Counted from the stretch's first letter, positions 7,806-18,178 are shown. The stretch is 64,000 nucleotides of DNA from Aldehydirespirator sp965248735 (GCA_965248735.1 OZ252146.1:1488001-1552000), one strand, 5' to 3'. Program-made: numbers and translations. Notes: generated from the sequence alone by a model not told the origin.

Positions 7806-9065
7806 ATGCGGATACCTTGGTGTCCGGGCGCCGCGTCAGCCGGCGGCGCCCGAGCGAAGACGACTGGACGGTTCGCCACGCTAGCTTCCTCACCGCCGAC
7901 TTCCCCGGCGCCGGGCTCGGTCCACTCGGGTGGGCCGACGGCCCCACCCCCATCCATCCCACCCGGCGGCTGGCGCGGCCGTCGAAGGCCCCGGCACCGT
8001 CTGTTGTGGCTCTTGGGCATTGTGACGGCCCTGGTGGTTGTGGCCTCGGCGGCGTCCTTCTACGTCCCTGCGCAATGGGCCGGGCGACTGCTTCCGGGCG
8101 ACTCCGTGGTCGACTCCGAGGCGGTGGCCTTCCTGCCCGGTGCCGCCATCGCCACATCGGGCCGGGTCGAGGCTGCAGGCATCGAGGTGTTCGACCCCGA
8201 CGGAGAGATCCTGCTGCTCACCGTGTCGGTCGACAGCGACCTGACAGTCGTCGACTGGATCAGATCCTCCGTCGACGACTCGATCGAGTTGCGCAGCCGG
8301 GAGTCGGTCTACGGGGAACGGTCGAACGAGGAGCAGCGCGATCACAACCGCTACTTGATGGACAGCGCCAAGGATGCCGCCACGATCGTGGCGCTTGAGC
8401 GTCTCGGCGTTCACGCCGCCGACTTCACCGGAGTGTGGTTCCTGGAGACAGTCTCGGGCGGTCCGGCCGACGGCGTGCTGGAGGGCACCGACGTGATCCT
8501 GTCCATCGACGGCGAGCCGGTTACCACCGTCGAGTCGCTGCGAACGATCTTGGCCGACCTGGAGCCCGGCACGACGGCGACCATCGTGGTGGAGAACTTC
8601 CAGACGCACGAGCGGCGCGACGTGGAGATCACGCTCGGCGCCCATCCCGACAGCGGCGGAGCGTTCATCGGGGTGAGCGGCGTGACGGAGCGCCTCGAGA
8701 GGTCCCCGCTCCCCTTCGAGATCGACATCTCCTCGGGCAACGTGGGAGGGCCCTCCGCGGGCCTGGCGTTCACGCTGACCGTGCTCGACGTCCTCACACC
8801 GGGCGAGCTGACGGGAGGGAAGCGGGTCGCGGTCACGGGCTCGATCGGCCTAGACGGCTCGGTCGGGGATGTGGGAGGCGTCGCCCAGAAGTCGGTGGCG
8901 GCCCGCGATGCGGGCGCCGAGATGATCATCGTGCCCGAAGCCTCGGTGGACGAGGCCCTATCGGGCGCGGGCCCGGTTCCGGTGGTGGGAGTGGAGAACC
9001 TCGACGACGCGCTGCAGGCGCTGGCTGCCCACGGAGGCGATCCCGTCGGGCGCTTGCAGGGCTGA
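7806..9065 (+). CDS. YlbL-like membrane protease (PDZ plus Lon-type S16 domain)
   Basis: A 419-residue protein: Pro-rich cytosolic head, one transmembrane helix (about 66-86), a PDZ domain (ADGVLEGTDVILSIDGEPVTT region) and a Lon proteolytic domain outside the membrane. The Ser-Lys dyad is visible as Ser317 in GGPSAG and Lys362 in GVAQKSVAARDAG. Relatives (YlbL/LhoP) are membrane-anchored extracytoplasmic proteases. ATG 7806 is preferred because the upstream extension is low-complexity Arg/Ala sequence antisense to the neighbouring gene. Confidence 0.88.
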   Translation: MRIPWCPGAASAGGARAKTTGRFATLASSPPTSPAPGSVHSGGPTAPPPSIPPGGWRGRRRPRHRLLWLLGIVTALVVVASAASFYVPAQWAGRLLPGDSVVDSEAVAFLPGAAIATSGRVEAAGIEVFDPDGEILLLTVSVDSDLTVVDWIRSSVDDSIELRSRESVYGERSNEEQRDHNRYLMDSAKDAATIVALERLGVHAADFTGVWFLETVSGGPADGVLEGTDVILSIDGEPVTTVESLRTILADLEPGTTATIVVENFQTHERRDVEITLGAHPDSGGAFIGVSGVTERLERSPLPFEIDISSGNVGGPSAGLAFTLTVLDVLTPGELTGGKRVAVTGSIGLDGSVGDVGGVAQKSVAARDAGAEMIIVPEASVDEALSGAGPVPVVGVENLDDALQALAAHGGDPVGRLQG

Positions 9066-9264
9066 GCACGCGTCGCTCGCGACCCGCTCGGCGCGCTCCT
9101 TGCCGGCCCGCCCGCTGCCGTGGAGCGGCCGCCGGCACGGTGTTGGCCGCGAGCCGTGCTGTTCCCATTGCGGGTATGTCCGATCTGGATTCTCCTTCGG
9201 CGTACGATCAAGACAACTCGTCCTGTCCGCGATTCGGGTGGCGGACGACCGCGTCGGAGGAGCC

Positions 9265-11016
9265 ATGGCAAACGGCGACGGACTAGACCCCGGAACGGGG
9301 CTGGCCCCTGAAGCGGTCGAGAAGGCCGACTTCGACACGGTGCGCCGCGGCTACGCGCCCGAGCGGGTACGCAGCCGGCTGCGCGAGGTGGCGGAGGAGA
9401 TCCGCCGCCTCAACGGCCTGGTCGCCTCGCTCCAGGAGCGCATCGCCGAGTTCGAGGCTACCCCTCCGGCAAAGCTCGAGTCGGCCCGTGTGGCGGAAGC
9501 CCTCGGTGAGGAGGCGGCCCGCCTGCTGCAGGCGGCCCGGGACGCGGCCCAAGAGCGGGTGGAACGCGCCGAGGCTGAGAGCGACGAGATCACCGGCAAG
9601 GCCAGGGTAGCCGCGGCCGCCATCGTCGAGCAGGGCCGCGAGCAGGGCGCGGAGATGGTGGTCGAGGCCCGCAACGTGAGGGAGCGGATCCTCTCCGACC
9701 TGGCCCGCAAGCGCCACGCTCACCGTGCCGAGGTGGAGCAACTCCGCGTCATCCGCGATCGTCTGCTGGAGGCGCTGTCCATCTGCAGTGAGGGACTGGA
9801 CGGCTGGATCTCGGACCTGGTCCAAGTGGGGCCTCAAGCCGCGGCCGCGGCCGAGCGAGCCGGACTGCGAATCGCGGCCGAGCCCAAGCCCAGCGTCGGT
9901 GAGATGGAGGCGGAGATCCACGCCGCCCGCCTGGCCGGGCTCCCCCTGGACGTCGGATACGGGCAGGCCACCTCCGACGATGAGGCCGCGGCTGCAGGCA
10001 CCGACTCCGGGCCGGAGGAGGCCCCGGGGGTTGGAGACCTCTCCGCCGACGCCGAAGGTACCGAGCCGGACGAGCCGGCCGGCGTCGAAGAAATGGAGGA
10101 ACGGGAAGAGCTGGAGGAACTCGAAGAGCTGGACGAGCTGGACGAAACCAGCGGATACGTGGAGATCGTGGGCTACGAGGACGACCCGCCTGAGCCGTCC
10201 GGCTCGGCCGCAGTCGGCCTCTACGATGTCGAGGCCGAGTACGCCTTCGAGTTCGACGCAGGCCCCGGCCCGGTCCAGGAGCAGGCGCCGGACCTCGAGG
10301 CTGACCTGCCGACGGTTGCGGACGACGCGCCCGAGCCGGCCCTTCAGGTGGCGGCGTCGTCCGATGCCGATGCGATTTTCGCCCGCCTGCGCTCGATCAC
10401 GAGCGGGCCCGCAAGCGAGCCGTCGCCGGAACGCGAGGAGTTGCCGCCAGCTACGGCGTCCGGCCAGGAGGCGCGGGTTGCGGCGCCGGCCGTCGACGAG
10501 TCCGGCGAGGAGGCACCGGCCGGGGAGGCCCCGGCCGAGCCCGAGGCGTCCGAGCCCGAGGCGTCCGAGCCCGAGGCGTCCGAGCCCGACGACCTCATGA
10601 GCGCGGCCCGAGCCGTGGCCGTGGGCGGCATCGCCCGCAGGCTCAAGCGGCTGGTCGTGGACGAGCAGGGCGAACTGCTCGACGCCATGCGCCGCAGCGG
10701 ATCCCGCGCCCTGCGCGGCGTCATCGCCGCCGACACCGACGCCTACACGCGCGCCGCGCTGGAGCCGCTGCAGGACTTCGCGTCGGACATCGACGTCAGC
10801 ATCGACGACATCGACTTGAAGGCGGCTGGCGCCGCCATCGTGTCGGTGCTGGTCGAGCCGGTCCGGGCCCGCCTATCCGAGTTGGTCGAGGACACCGACG
10901 ATCTGGACGAGCTTGGCAGCGCGGTGCGGTCGATCTACCGGGAGTCTCGCTCGCGCCGGGCCGAGGCCGCGGCTGAGGCCGCCTTCGCGGCTGGCTGGCC
11001 AGAGGCCGCATCGTGA
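9265..11016 (+). CDS. DivIVA-domain coiled-coil protein with acidic linker
   Basis: A 583-residue protein. The N terminus has a DivIVA-type membrane-targeting segment (KADFDTVRRGYAPERVRSRL) and a heptad-rich coiled coil to about residue 190. A long acidic low-complexity region follows, including EPEAS repeats, and the C terminus (from about residue 450) is a conserved-looking helical domain with no family I recognise. ATG 9265 has GGAGGA just upstream. DivIVA/Wag31 proteins organise polar growth and septation, which fits the nearby mreB. The role of the C-terminal domain is unknown. Confidence 0.75.
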   Translation: MANGDGLDPGTGLAPEAVEKADFDTVRRGYAPERVRSRLREVAEEIRRLNGLVASLQERIAEFEATPPAKLESARVAEALGEEAARLLQAARDAAQERVERAEAESDEITGKARVAAAAIVEQGREQGAEMVVEARNVRERILSDLARKRHAHRAEVEQLRVIRDRLLEALSICSEGLDGWISDLVQVGPQAAAAAERAGLRIAAEPKPSVGEMEAEIHAARLAGLPLDVGYGQATSDDEAAAAGTDSGPEEAPGVGDLSADAEGTEPDEPAGVEEMEEREELEELEELDELDETSGYVEIVGYEDDPPEPSGSAAVGLYDVEAEYAFEFDAGPGPVQEQAPDLEADLPTVADDAPEPALQVAASSDADAIFARLRSITSGPASEPSPEREELPPATASGQEARVAAPAVDESGEEAPAGEAPAEPEASEPEASEPEASEPDDLMSAARAVAVGGIARRLKRLVVDEQGELLDAMRRSGSRALRGVIAADTDAYTRAALEPLQDFASDIDVSIDDIDLKAAGAAIVSVLVEPVRARLSELVEDTDDLDELGSAVRSIYRESRSRRAEAAAEAAFAAGWPEAAS

Positions 11017-11040
11017 TTGGAGGCGGTATGGTGATCGGCA

Positions 11041-13938
11041 GTGCGTCCCGTCTCACCTGTTCCCTCCGGCGGTAGGCCGCGCTTCGGCACTAGAAGAGCC
11101 CGATTCATCGCTCTGCTGGTAGCCGGCGGCCTGCTGGTCCTGCTGCTGTCGCTGCGGGGGATCGCCCGCTTCTACACCGACTACCTGTGGTTCGACTCTC
11201 TCGGCCGCACCGACGTGTGGGGGCGGGTGCTGCTGGCCAAGGTCGCCCTGTTCTTTATCTTCACGATCGCATTCTTCGTGTTGATCTGGATCAACCTGTT
11301 GATCGTCGAGCGGCTGGCGCCCAAGGTCCGCCCGCCCGGACCCGAGGAGGAGATGCTCGGCCGCTACCACGCCATGGTGGGGGGCCGCACCCGGCTCCTG
11401 CGCCTGGTGGTGTCGGTGCTGTTCTCGCTGCTGGCCGCGTCGGGCGTGTCGAACCAGTGGGAGCAGTGGCTGCTCTTCGTAAACCGCAAGGACTTCGGCA
11501 TCACCGATCCGCTGTTCAACACCGACATCGGCTTCTACGTCTTCCGGCTCCCGTTCCTAGCGTTCCTGGTGAACTGGGCCTTCGCCGCCTTCATGATCAT
11601 CCTGGTCGTGATCGGCATCGCCCACTACCTCAACGGCGGCATCAGGATCCAGATCCCGGCGGGATCTCAGCGGGTGCTGCCGTCGGTGAAGGTGCACCTG
11701 TCGGCGATCCTGGCCGCGCTGGCCGTGGTGAAGGCCGCCGACTACTGGCTGGCCCGCTACGAGCTCACCGTGTCGGGCCGGGGCGTGGTCGACGGCGCCC
11801 TGTACACCGACGTGAAGGCCAAGCTGCCCGCCCTCAACCTGCTCCTGCTGATCTCGCTGTTCGCCGCGGTGCTGCTGGTGGTGAACCTGCGCCGCCGGGG
11901 CTGGGTGCTGCCGGCGCTGGCCGTCGGCCTGTGGGCCTTCACCGCGCTGGTGATGGGCAACATGTACCCCGCATTCGTGCAGCGATTCCAGGTTGATCCG
12001 AACACGACCACCCGCGAGTCCGTCTACACCGTCGACAACATCGCCGCCACCCGGGCCGCCTATTCGCTGGTGCCCGACAACGATGTTGCCCTCGAGATCT
12101 TCGACTACAAGGTGAACCCCACGCCCGATCAACTGCGGGACGCGGCCCAGACTGTTCGCAACGCTCGGATCCTCGACCCGATCACGCTCACCGACACCTT
12201 CGAGAAGGACCAGGGCGAGCGGGACTTCTACCGATTCTCGACGGTGCTCGACGTCGACCGCTACGAGGTGAACGGCGAGCTGACCCAGGTGGTGCTGGCC
12301 GCCCGCGAGCTCAACTTGAGCGAGCTGGGGTCCTGGGAGCGCCAGCATGTGGCCATCACCCACGGCTACGGCGCCGCCATCGCCCCGGCCAACGTCACCG
12401 ACGTCAGGGGCAGCCCGGTGTTCGTCACCGGCGGCCTCCCCGTCGAGGTGGACCCGGCCATCGACTTGGAGCTCGACGAGCCGCAGATATACGTCGGCGA
12501 GAACCTCGATGGCTATGCGCTGGTGGGGGCCACCCGCGACGAGGTCGACTACGTGGACGGCCAGGGGAACGAGGAGAGCTTCCGCTACACCGGCGACGGC
12601 GGTGTCGGCATCGGGTCGTTCCTGCGCCAGGCCGCCTTCGCGCTGCGTTTCGGGGAGCTCGACCCGCTGATCTCCAACTTCGTGGACGGCAACACCAGCA
12701 TCATCTACATCCGCGACGCCCAGGACCGGGTGAGGAGCGTGGCCCCGTTCCTGGAGTTCGACTCCGACGCCTACCCGGTGGTGTTCGACGGCCGTATCCA
12801 CTACGTGCTCGACGCCTACACCACAACGAACCGCTACCCCTACTCCCAGGGCATCGAAATCAGCGGTCTGGACTCGACCGCCGATCTGGCCACCACGGGC
12901 ACCAACTACATCCGCAACTCGGTCAAGGCCGTGGTCGACTCCTTCGACGGCGATGTGACCCTGTACGTCATGCCGGTGCAGGACCCGATCATCGAGGCAT
13001 GGCAGTCGGCCTTCCCCGACCTGTTCACCGACTTCTCTGAGATGCCCGACGGCCTCCGCGACCATCTGCGCTTCCCGACCGACCTGTTCACCGTGCAGAC
13101 CAACATGTGGGCGTCGTACCAGGTGTCGGAGCCCGAGGCGCTGATCATCGGCACCGAGCGCTGGGCCGTGGCCCAGGACCCGGGCCGCAGCATTCTGGCC
13201 GGGGGCACCGCCGAGGCCGTGGTCGGGGATCGGGGGCTGCTGACCCGGCGGGAGCGGCGGGTGCCGGCCTACTACTCGCTGATCCAGCTCCCCGGTGAGG
13301 AGGAGGCCTCGTTCGTGGTCCTGCGCTCGTTCGTGCCCTTCTCCGACGACGACAGCCGCAAGGAGCTGACCGGCTTCATGGTGGGCGAGACGCGCTCCGA
13401 CGGCACCTCGCGGCTGGTGTCCTATGAGATGTCCCACCTGCTGGCGCCGGGTCCGGCCATCGTGGCATCCAACATCTCCACCAACCCCGAAATCAGCCGG
13501 GAGCTGACCCTGCTCAACGACCAGGGCTCGCTGGTCGACTTCGGCGACATGCTGCTGCTGCCTGTCGAGGACACGGTGCTGTACGTCCGTCCCATGTACG
13601 TGCGGGCCCAGGGAACCCAGATCCCGTTGCTGGCCGGGGTGATCGCCTCAGTCGGCAACCGCACCGCGCTGGGCAAGACGCTGGGCGAGGCCCTCGACAA
13701 GCTCTATCCGGGCGCTGATTTCAGCGGGGTGGCGCTGCCCCCGGTGGTCACCGACGGCGACGCCCCCGCCCCGATCGACAGCGGCGAGCCGGCCGAGTCC
13801 TCCGTCACGGAGACGCCCGGTGTCGAGTTCGACGAGCTGACCCCCGCCGAGGCCGAGCAGCTGATCGAGGAGTTGGCCGAGCTGCGCCGCCGCCAGGACG
13901 AGATCCTGGCCCGCCTGCTCGAGCAACTCGAGAACTAG
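11041..13938 (+). CDS. UPF0182 family large membrane protein
   Basis: A 965-residue protein with about seven transmembrane helices in the first 300 residues (starting RFIALLVAGGLLVLLLSL) followed by a large extracytoplasmic part. Signature segments: YTDYLWFDSLGRTDVW, YTVDNIAATRAAY, YPYSQG, WASYQVSEPEALI and YVRPMYV. The C terminus ends in an acidic linker and coiled coil (EQLIEELAELRRRQDEIL). GTG 11041 is the first start after an in-frame TGA. The family is common in actinobacteria and has no established function. Confidence 0.93.
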   Translation: MRPVSPVPSGGRPRFGTRRARFIALLVAGGLLVLLLSLRGIARFYTDYLWFDSLGRTDVWGRVLLAKVALFFIFTIAFFVLIWINLLIVERLAPKVRPPGPEEEMLGRYHAMVGGRTRLLRLVVSVLFSLLAASGVSNQWEQWLLFVNRKDFGITDPLFNTDIGFYVFRLPFLAFLVNWAFAAFMIILVVIGIAHYLNGGIRIQIPAGSQRVLPSVKVHLSAILAALAVVKAADYWLARYELTVSGRGVVDGALYTDVKAKLPALNLLLLISLFAAVLLVVNLRRRGWVLPALAVGLWAFTALVMGNMYPAFVQRFQVDPNTTTRESVYTVDNIAATRAAYSLVPDNDVALEIFDYKVNPTPDQLRDAAQTVRNARILDPITLTDTFEKDQGERDFYRFSTVLDVDRYEVNGELTQVVLAARELNLSELGSWERQHVAITHGYGAAIAPANVTDVRGSPVFVTGGLPVEVDPAIDLELDEPQIYVGENLDGYALVGATRDEVDYVDGQGNEESFRYTGDGGVGIGSFLRQAAFALRFGELDPLISNFVDGNTSIIYIRDAQDRVRSVAPFLEFDSDAYPVVFDGRIHYVLDAYTTTNRYPYSQGIEISGLDSTADLATTGTNYIRNSVKAVVDSFDGDVTLYVMPVQDPIIEAWQSAFPDLFTDFSEMPDGLRDHLRFPTDLFTVQTNMWASYQVSEPEALIIGTERWAVAQDPGRSILAGGTAEAVVGDRGLLTRRERRVPAYYSLIQLPGEEEASFVVLRSFVPFSDDDSRKELTGFMVGETRSDGTSRLVSYEMSHLLAPGPAIVASNISTNPEISRELTLLNDQGSLVDFGDMLLLPVEDTVLYVRPMYVRAQGTQIPLLAGVIASVGNRTALGKTLGEALDKLYPGADFSGVALPPVVTDGDAPAPIDSGEPAESSVTETPGVEFDELTPAEAEQLIEELAELRRRQDEILARLLEQLEN

Positions 13939-14043
13939 CTCACGGCGTCGCTGGAAACACCACGCCTCACCGCGAGGCGGCGCCACCTACCCGCGCTGTC
14001 TCTTAGCCTGAATCGATCAGGTCCCGGGGCGGCGGGCGTGAAC

Positions 14044-15567
14044 CTACGAGGTTGTCGAGCCTGCGAAGATGCGGGCCTCCCGGGCCACCTGGCCCAAGGA
14101 GACGCGGGCCTCCTTGGCCTCGGCCGAGTAGCCGAGGGCGTCGAGTATGGGCAGCAGCTCTCCCCGGCGGATGCGCATCTCCACCGCGGCCGGGTCCACC
14201 AGCGACGGATGCTCCTCGCCCATCGCCTCGGCCAGCATCCTCAACTCCTGCCGTAGCCCGGCCACGTAGTTGGCCACCCGCACGGCCTTGCTGGCCGGAT
14301 CGAGCCCCCGGGTGAGCCACTTGTTCTGGGTGGCCACTCCGGTGGGGCAGCGCCCGCTGTGGCAGCGCTGGGCCTGGATGCAGCCGACCGCCATCATTGC
14401 CTCCCGCCCGACGTTGATCAGGTCGACGCCCATGGCCACGGCCACCATGGCGTCGGGCGCGAGGCCGAGCTTTCCCGAGCCTCCGAACACGATGGCCTCA
14501 TGCAGGTCGGCCTCCGCGAAGGCCTGGTAGACCTCGGCGAAGCCCACCCGGAAGGGCAGGGACACGTGGTCGGTGAACGTCAATGGCCCCGCGCCGGTGC
14601 CGCCCTCGCCGCCGTCGACGACGATGAAGTCCGGACCGCGGCCTGTGTCGGCCATGTGGGACGCCAGCTCCACCCAGAAGCGCCGGTCGCCGACGGCCGA
14701 CTTGATGCCCACCGGGAGACCGGTCGCGTCCGCGATCCGCTCCACGAAGTCGACGAGGCCGGCCACATCGTCGAACTCGGGGTGGTGGTTGGGGCTGCGC
14801 ACGGTCACGCCCACCGGCACGCCCCGGGCCTCGGCGATTTCCTTCGTGACCTTCGCGGCGGGCAGCACCCCGCCCAGGCCCGGCTTGGCGCCCTGGCTCA
14901 ACTTCAGCTCCACCGCCTTGACCGGGGCCGATCCGACGCTGGCCAGGAAGGTGTCCATGCAGAAGCGCCCGTCGGAGCCCCGGGCGCCGAAGTAGCCCGT
15001 GCCCAGCTGGAACACCAGGTCGGCGCCCTGGCGGTGGAAGTCGCTGATGCCGCCCTCGCCGGTGTTGTGCAGGCATCCGGCCATGGCTGAGCCCCGGTTG
15101 AGGGCTTCCACCGCCGGTGCTGACAGCGAGCCGTAGGACATTCCTGAGATGTTCACCACCGACGCGGGCCGGAAGGCTCCGGGCCGGTCGCGCCAGGCTC
15201 CGAGCAGCTTGGCCGCTCGCAGCTCGCCGTGGGGGGCGTCGGAGCTCACCGGGAAGGCCGAGTGCCGGAAGAACACGTAGCCGTCGGCGTCGAGCCGGTT
15301 GTCGGACCCGAACCCGAAGTACGGGTTCTCCCCCTTGGCGGTGGCGTAGACCCAGCGGCGCTGGTTGCGGTTGAACGGCCGTTCCTCGTCGTTGTCGCTA
15401 ACGATGTACTGGCGCAACTCTGGGCCGAACGATTCCAGCAGGTAGCGCAGGTGGCCGACGATCGGGAAGTTGCGCAGCACCGCGTGGCGCTTCTGCGCTA
15501 CGTCGTAGGCGGTCGTGGCGACGAGCACGGCACCTATCACGGCCAGCGCCCACAGCCACCAACTCAC
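14044..15567 (-). CDS. FMN-binding glutamate synthase family protein
   Basis: A 507-residue protein: one N-terminal transmembrane helix, then a glutamate-synthase-type FMN barrel. Visible family segments: NISGMSYGSLSAPAVEALNRG, GEGGISDFH, the SQGAKPGLGGVLP segment, VDGGEGGTGAGP and a Cys-rich stretch (CIQAQRCHSGRCPTGVAT) like the Fe-S ligands of GltB-type proteins. It lacks the amidotransferase domain, as in YerD-like stand-alone proteins; the physiological reaction is unknown. Divergent from the permease gene across the 18-bp repeat array. Confidence 0.88.
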   Translation of the reverse strand: MSWWLWALAVIGAVLVATTAYDVAQKRHAVLRNFPIVGHLRYLLESFGPELRQYIVSDNDEERPFNRNQRRWVYATAKGENPYFGFGSDNRLDADGYVFFRHSAFPVSSDAPHGELRAAKLLGAWRDRPGAFRPASVVNISGMSYGSLSAPAVEALNRGSAMAGCLHNTGEGGISDFHRQGADLVFQLGTGYFGARGSDGRFCMDTFLASVGSAPVKAVELKLSQGAKPGLGGVLPAAKVTKEIAEARGVPVGVTVRSPNHHPEFDDVAGLVDFVERIADATGLPVGIKSAVGDRRFWVELASHMADTGRGPDFIVVDGGEGGTGAGPLTFTDHVSLPFRVGFAEVYQAFAEADLHEAIVFGGSGKLGLAPDAMVAVAMGVDLINVGREAMMAVGCIQAQRCHSGRCPTGVATQNKWLTRGLDPASKAVRVANYVAGLRQELRMLAEAMGEEHPSLVDPAAVEMRIRRGELLPILDALGYSAEAKEARVSLGQVAREARIFAGSTTS

Positions 15568-15657
15568 GCCGAGACGCTAGCCCGCGGCGACCTCGTTGTC
15601 GGGGGTTGCTGTTGCCGGGGCGGTTGCAAGGCGGCACGTCGGGCAACGCCCCGTCCG

Positions 15658-15780
15658 GTGGGTGACTGGAGCTGCGTCAGTGGCCGGAGCTGGGTGGGTG
15701 ACTGGAGGTGGGTGGGTGACTGGAGGTGGGTGGGTGACTGGAGGTGGTTGGGTGACTGGAGATGGTTGAGTGACTGGAGC
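15658..15780. repeat. 18-bp tandem repeat array
   Basis: About six copies of an 18-bp unit (tgggtgactggaggtggg, with variants) lie between the divergent FMN protein and permease genes. In one minus-strand frame it reads as a six-residue Pro/Thr/His repeat, but no plausible gene holds that frame. Confidence 0.85.
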
Positions 15781-15823
15781 GGGCCGGGATAGGTTTGGGA
15801 ATGGCCCGGCCCGCGAGACGTAC

Positions 15824-17914
15824 ATGAACGAGCGCGGCGCAGGCGGGCCGGGCGGTGGGCTGTCCCGCTCGCTGGGGCTTCGCCACGTCTTCGTGCTGAG
15901 CACCGGCGCGATGCTGAGTTCGGGCCTGTTCCTGCTGCCCGGTCTGGCCGCGGCCGAGGCCGGACCGAGTGCGGTGCTGGCCTACGCCCTGGCCGGCGTG
16001 ATCGCCGTGCCCGCCATGCTCAGCGTGGCCGAGCTCTCCACGGCCATGCCCCGCGCCGGGGGCGCCTACTACTTCCTGGTGCGGGCCTTCGGGCCGGCCG
16101 TCGGCACGGTGTCGGGTCTGGCCACCTGGCTGTCGCTGGTGTTGAAGGACGCCTTCGCACTGGTCGGCATGAGCGCCTACCTCAACATCGCCTTCGACGT
16201 GCCGGCCAAGCCGCTGGCCGTCGGCCTCATCGCCGCGTTCACCGTCGTCAACCTGATCGGGTCCAAGGCCAGCGCCGGGCTGCAGCTGGTGCTGGTCGGG
16301 TTCGTGCTGGCGGTGATGGGCTGGTTCATCGTCGCGGGACTGCCCGACGTCGGCTCCGGCGACGGCTCACTGGACCCGTTCTTCGCCCACGGAACGGGTG
16401 GACTGGTGAGCGTCATCGGCTTCGTGTTCGTGTCCTACGGCGGGTTGACGAACGTGGCCAGCGCAGCCGAGGAGATCAGGGACCCGTCCCGGAACATCCC
16501 CCTGGGCATGGGACTGTCGCTGCTGGTGGGCACGGCGGTGTACACCCTTGGCGTGCTGGTGGCTGTGGCCGTGGTGCCTGCTCAGCAGCTCCACGACGAC
16601 CTTGCCCCCGTATTCACCGCGGCCGAGGGCGTGATGCCCGAGCTGGGGGCGGCGCTGGTGGCGCTGGCCGCGCTGGCCGCGTTCTCGTCGGCCGCCAATG
16701 CCGGCATCCTCGCCGCGGCCCGGTACCCGCTGGCGATGAGCCGCGACCGCCTGCTGACCGTGCGCTTCGGTCGGTTGAGCCGGTTCAACACTCCGGTGTG
16801 GGGGATCATGGTGACCGGCGCGGGGATGGCGGCGGTGGTGCTGGCGCTCGACGTGGCCGCCATCGCCAAGATGGCCAGCGCCTTCGTGCTGTTGACCCTG
16901 GCACTGGTGAACGCGGCGGTGATCGTGCTGCGGGCGTCGCGTATATCCTCCTACGCCCCCGGCTTCACCGCTCCGCTGTTCCCGTACCTGCAACTGGCCG
17001 CCATCGCCATCAACGTGTACCTCATCGCCGAGCTCGGCCCTCAGGCGCTGCTGCTCACCGGGGCGTCGGTGACGGTGGCAGTGGGGTGGTACGTGTTCTA
17101 CGGTCGCAGGCGGTCGGTGCACGGCGGCGCCATCTATCACGTGTTCGAGCGCTGGGGTCGGCTGGTGGACCGGGGCCTGGACCGCGAGCTGAGCGCCGCG
17201 GCGCAGAGCCACGGCCTGCGGACCGCCGACGAATACCCGGGGCTGATCGCTCGGGCCGCGGTGGTGAGCATCCCCGAGGGCACCGACATCAACGAGGCTG
17301 CCGTGCGGGCTTCGGAAGTGCTGTCGGCCCAGACCAGCGTCGACACGGCCACGGTGACCGACCGGTTTCTGGAGTCGGGCTCGCTGTGGATCCAACCCTC
17401 GGAGCTGCATCCCACCGCGACGCCGGTGGCCTTCTTCGACACCGACGACGATCATCTGGTGATCGTGCGGGCCGCGGGCGGCATCCGCATCCCCGCGGCC
17501 TGGGGCGGCCGGGACGAGCAGGTGAAGGCGCTGTTCTTCCTGGCCGGGTGCACCGCCGCCCCCGGCCGGGCTCTGCGGCTGGCCGGCGAGCTTGCTGCCT
17601 ACCTGCACTCGGACCGGGCCGAGGCGGTGGCCGAGGCCGCCTTCGAGGCCGAGGTGAAGGAGGCCCTGCTTCCCGATCTGTCGATCGGCCAGTACCCACT
17701 GCTGCCGGAACTTTCCACCGCCGCGCTCATCGGGCGGCGGGTGGGGGCGCTCACCATCAACCGCGGCTTCTACCTGGAGGCCGTCAGCCGCGACGGCCGG
17801 GTGCTGCGGGCCGACGCCGACCTGGTGCTGGAGGCCGACGATCAGATCACCGTGCTCGGACCGCCCGACAGCCTCCCCCCGCTGGACGACCTGGCCAAGC
17901 TCCTGACCAGCTGA
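15824..17914 (+). CDS. APC-family amino acid permease with PTS-IIA-like and TrkA-C (RCK_C) domains
   Basis: A 696-residue protein. Residues about 10-430 form a 12-helix APC transporter (LSTGAMLSSGLFLLPGL and the AELSTAMPRAGGAYYF helix 3 motif). A cytosolic tail follows: a segment like PTS EIIA type-2 (VKALFFLAGCTAAPGRALRLAGELAAYLHSD) lacking an obvious phosphorylatable His, then an RCK_C-like module (LTINRGFYLEAVSRDG, DDQITVLG). This implies ligand or nucleotide gating of uptake. ATG 15824 is chosen over an in-frame start at 15770 inside the repeat array. The substrate is unknown. Confidence 0.82.
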   Translation: MNERGAGGPGGGLSRSLGLRHVFVLSTGAMLSSGLFLLPGLAAAEAGPSAVLAYALAGVIAVPAMLSVAELSTAMPRAGGAYYFLVRAFGPAVGTVSGLATWLSLVLKDAFALVGMSAYLNIAFDVPAKPLAVGLIAAFTVVNLIGSKASAGLQLVLVGFVLAVMGWFIVAGLPDVGSGDGSLDPFFAHGTGGLVSVIGFVFVSYGGLTNVASAAEEIRDPSRNIPLGMGLSLLVGTAVYTLGVLVAVAVVPAQQLHDDLAPVFTAAEGVMPELGAALVALAALAAFSSAANAGILAAARYPLAMSRDRLLTVRFGRLSRFNTPVWGIMVTGAGMAAVVLALDVAAIAKMASAFVLLTLALVNAAVIVLRASRISSYAPGFTAPLFPYLQLAAIAINVYLIAELGPQALLLTGASVTVAVGWYVFYGRRRSVHGGAIYHVFERWGRLVDRGLDRELSAAAQSHGLRTADEYPGLIARAAVVSIPEGTDINEAAVRASEVLSAQTSVDTATVTDRFLESGSLWIQPSELHPTATPVAFFDTDDDHLVIVRAAGGIRIPAAWGGRDEQVKALFFLAGCTAAPGRALRLAGELAAYLHSDRAEAVAEAAFEAEVKEALLPDLSIGQYPLLPELSTAALIGRRVGALTINRGFYLEAVSRDGRVLRADADLVLEADDQITVLGPPDSLPPLDDLAKLLTS

Positions 17915-18178
17915 CCGAAGGGCCACCTCAGGAGGTGCAGCGTTCCGCCGCGCTTGATCCTGATCCGCGATGGCGCGCTGCCGTAAGAGGCCGAGCGGAT
18001 GGGCGCGATTCATTGAGGACTTGCAGGGGGCGCTGAGCGAGGCCGTGGCCCGAGCGGCCCGTGAGCGAAGCGAACAAGAGCGGGAGATACGGCGATGCAC
18101 CGCGAGGAGGTGACAGCCTCTTCGCGCGGCCCCTAAATTAGGCGGGTTGAGCCGGGTCCGAGCCAAGAGGAGACCGAC

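Noticed and set aside
11557..13437. A 626-codon minus-strand frame opposite the UPF0182 gene
   Set aside because: Complement of codon bias in a conserved gene; no recognisable motif.
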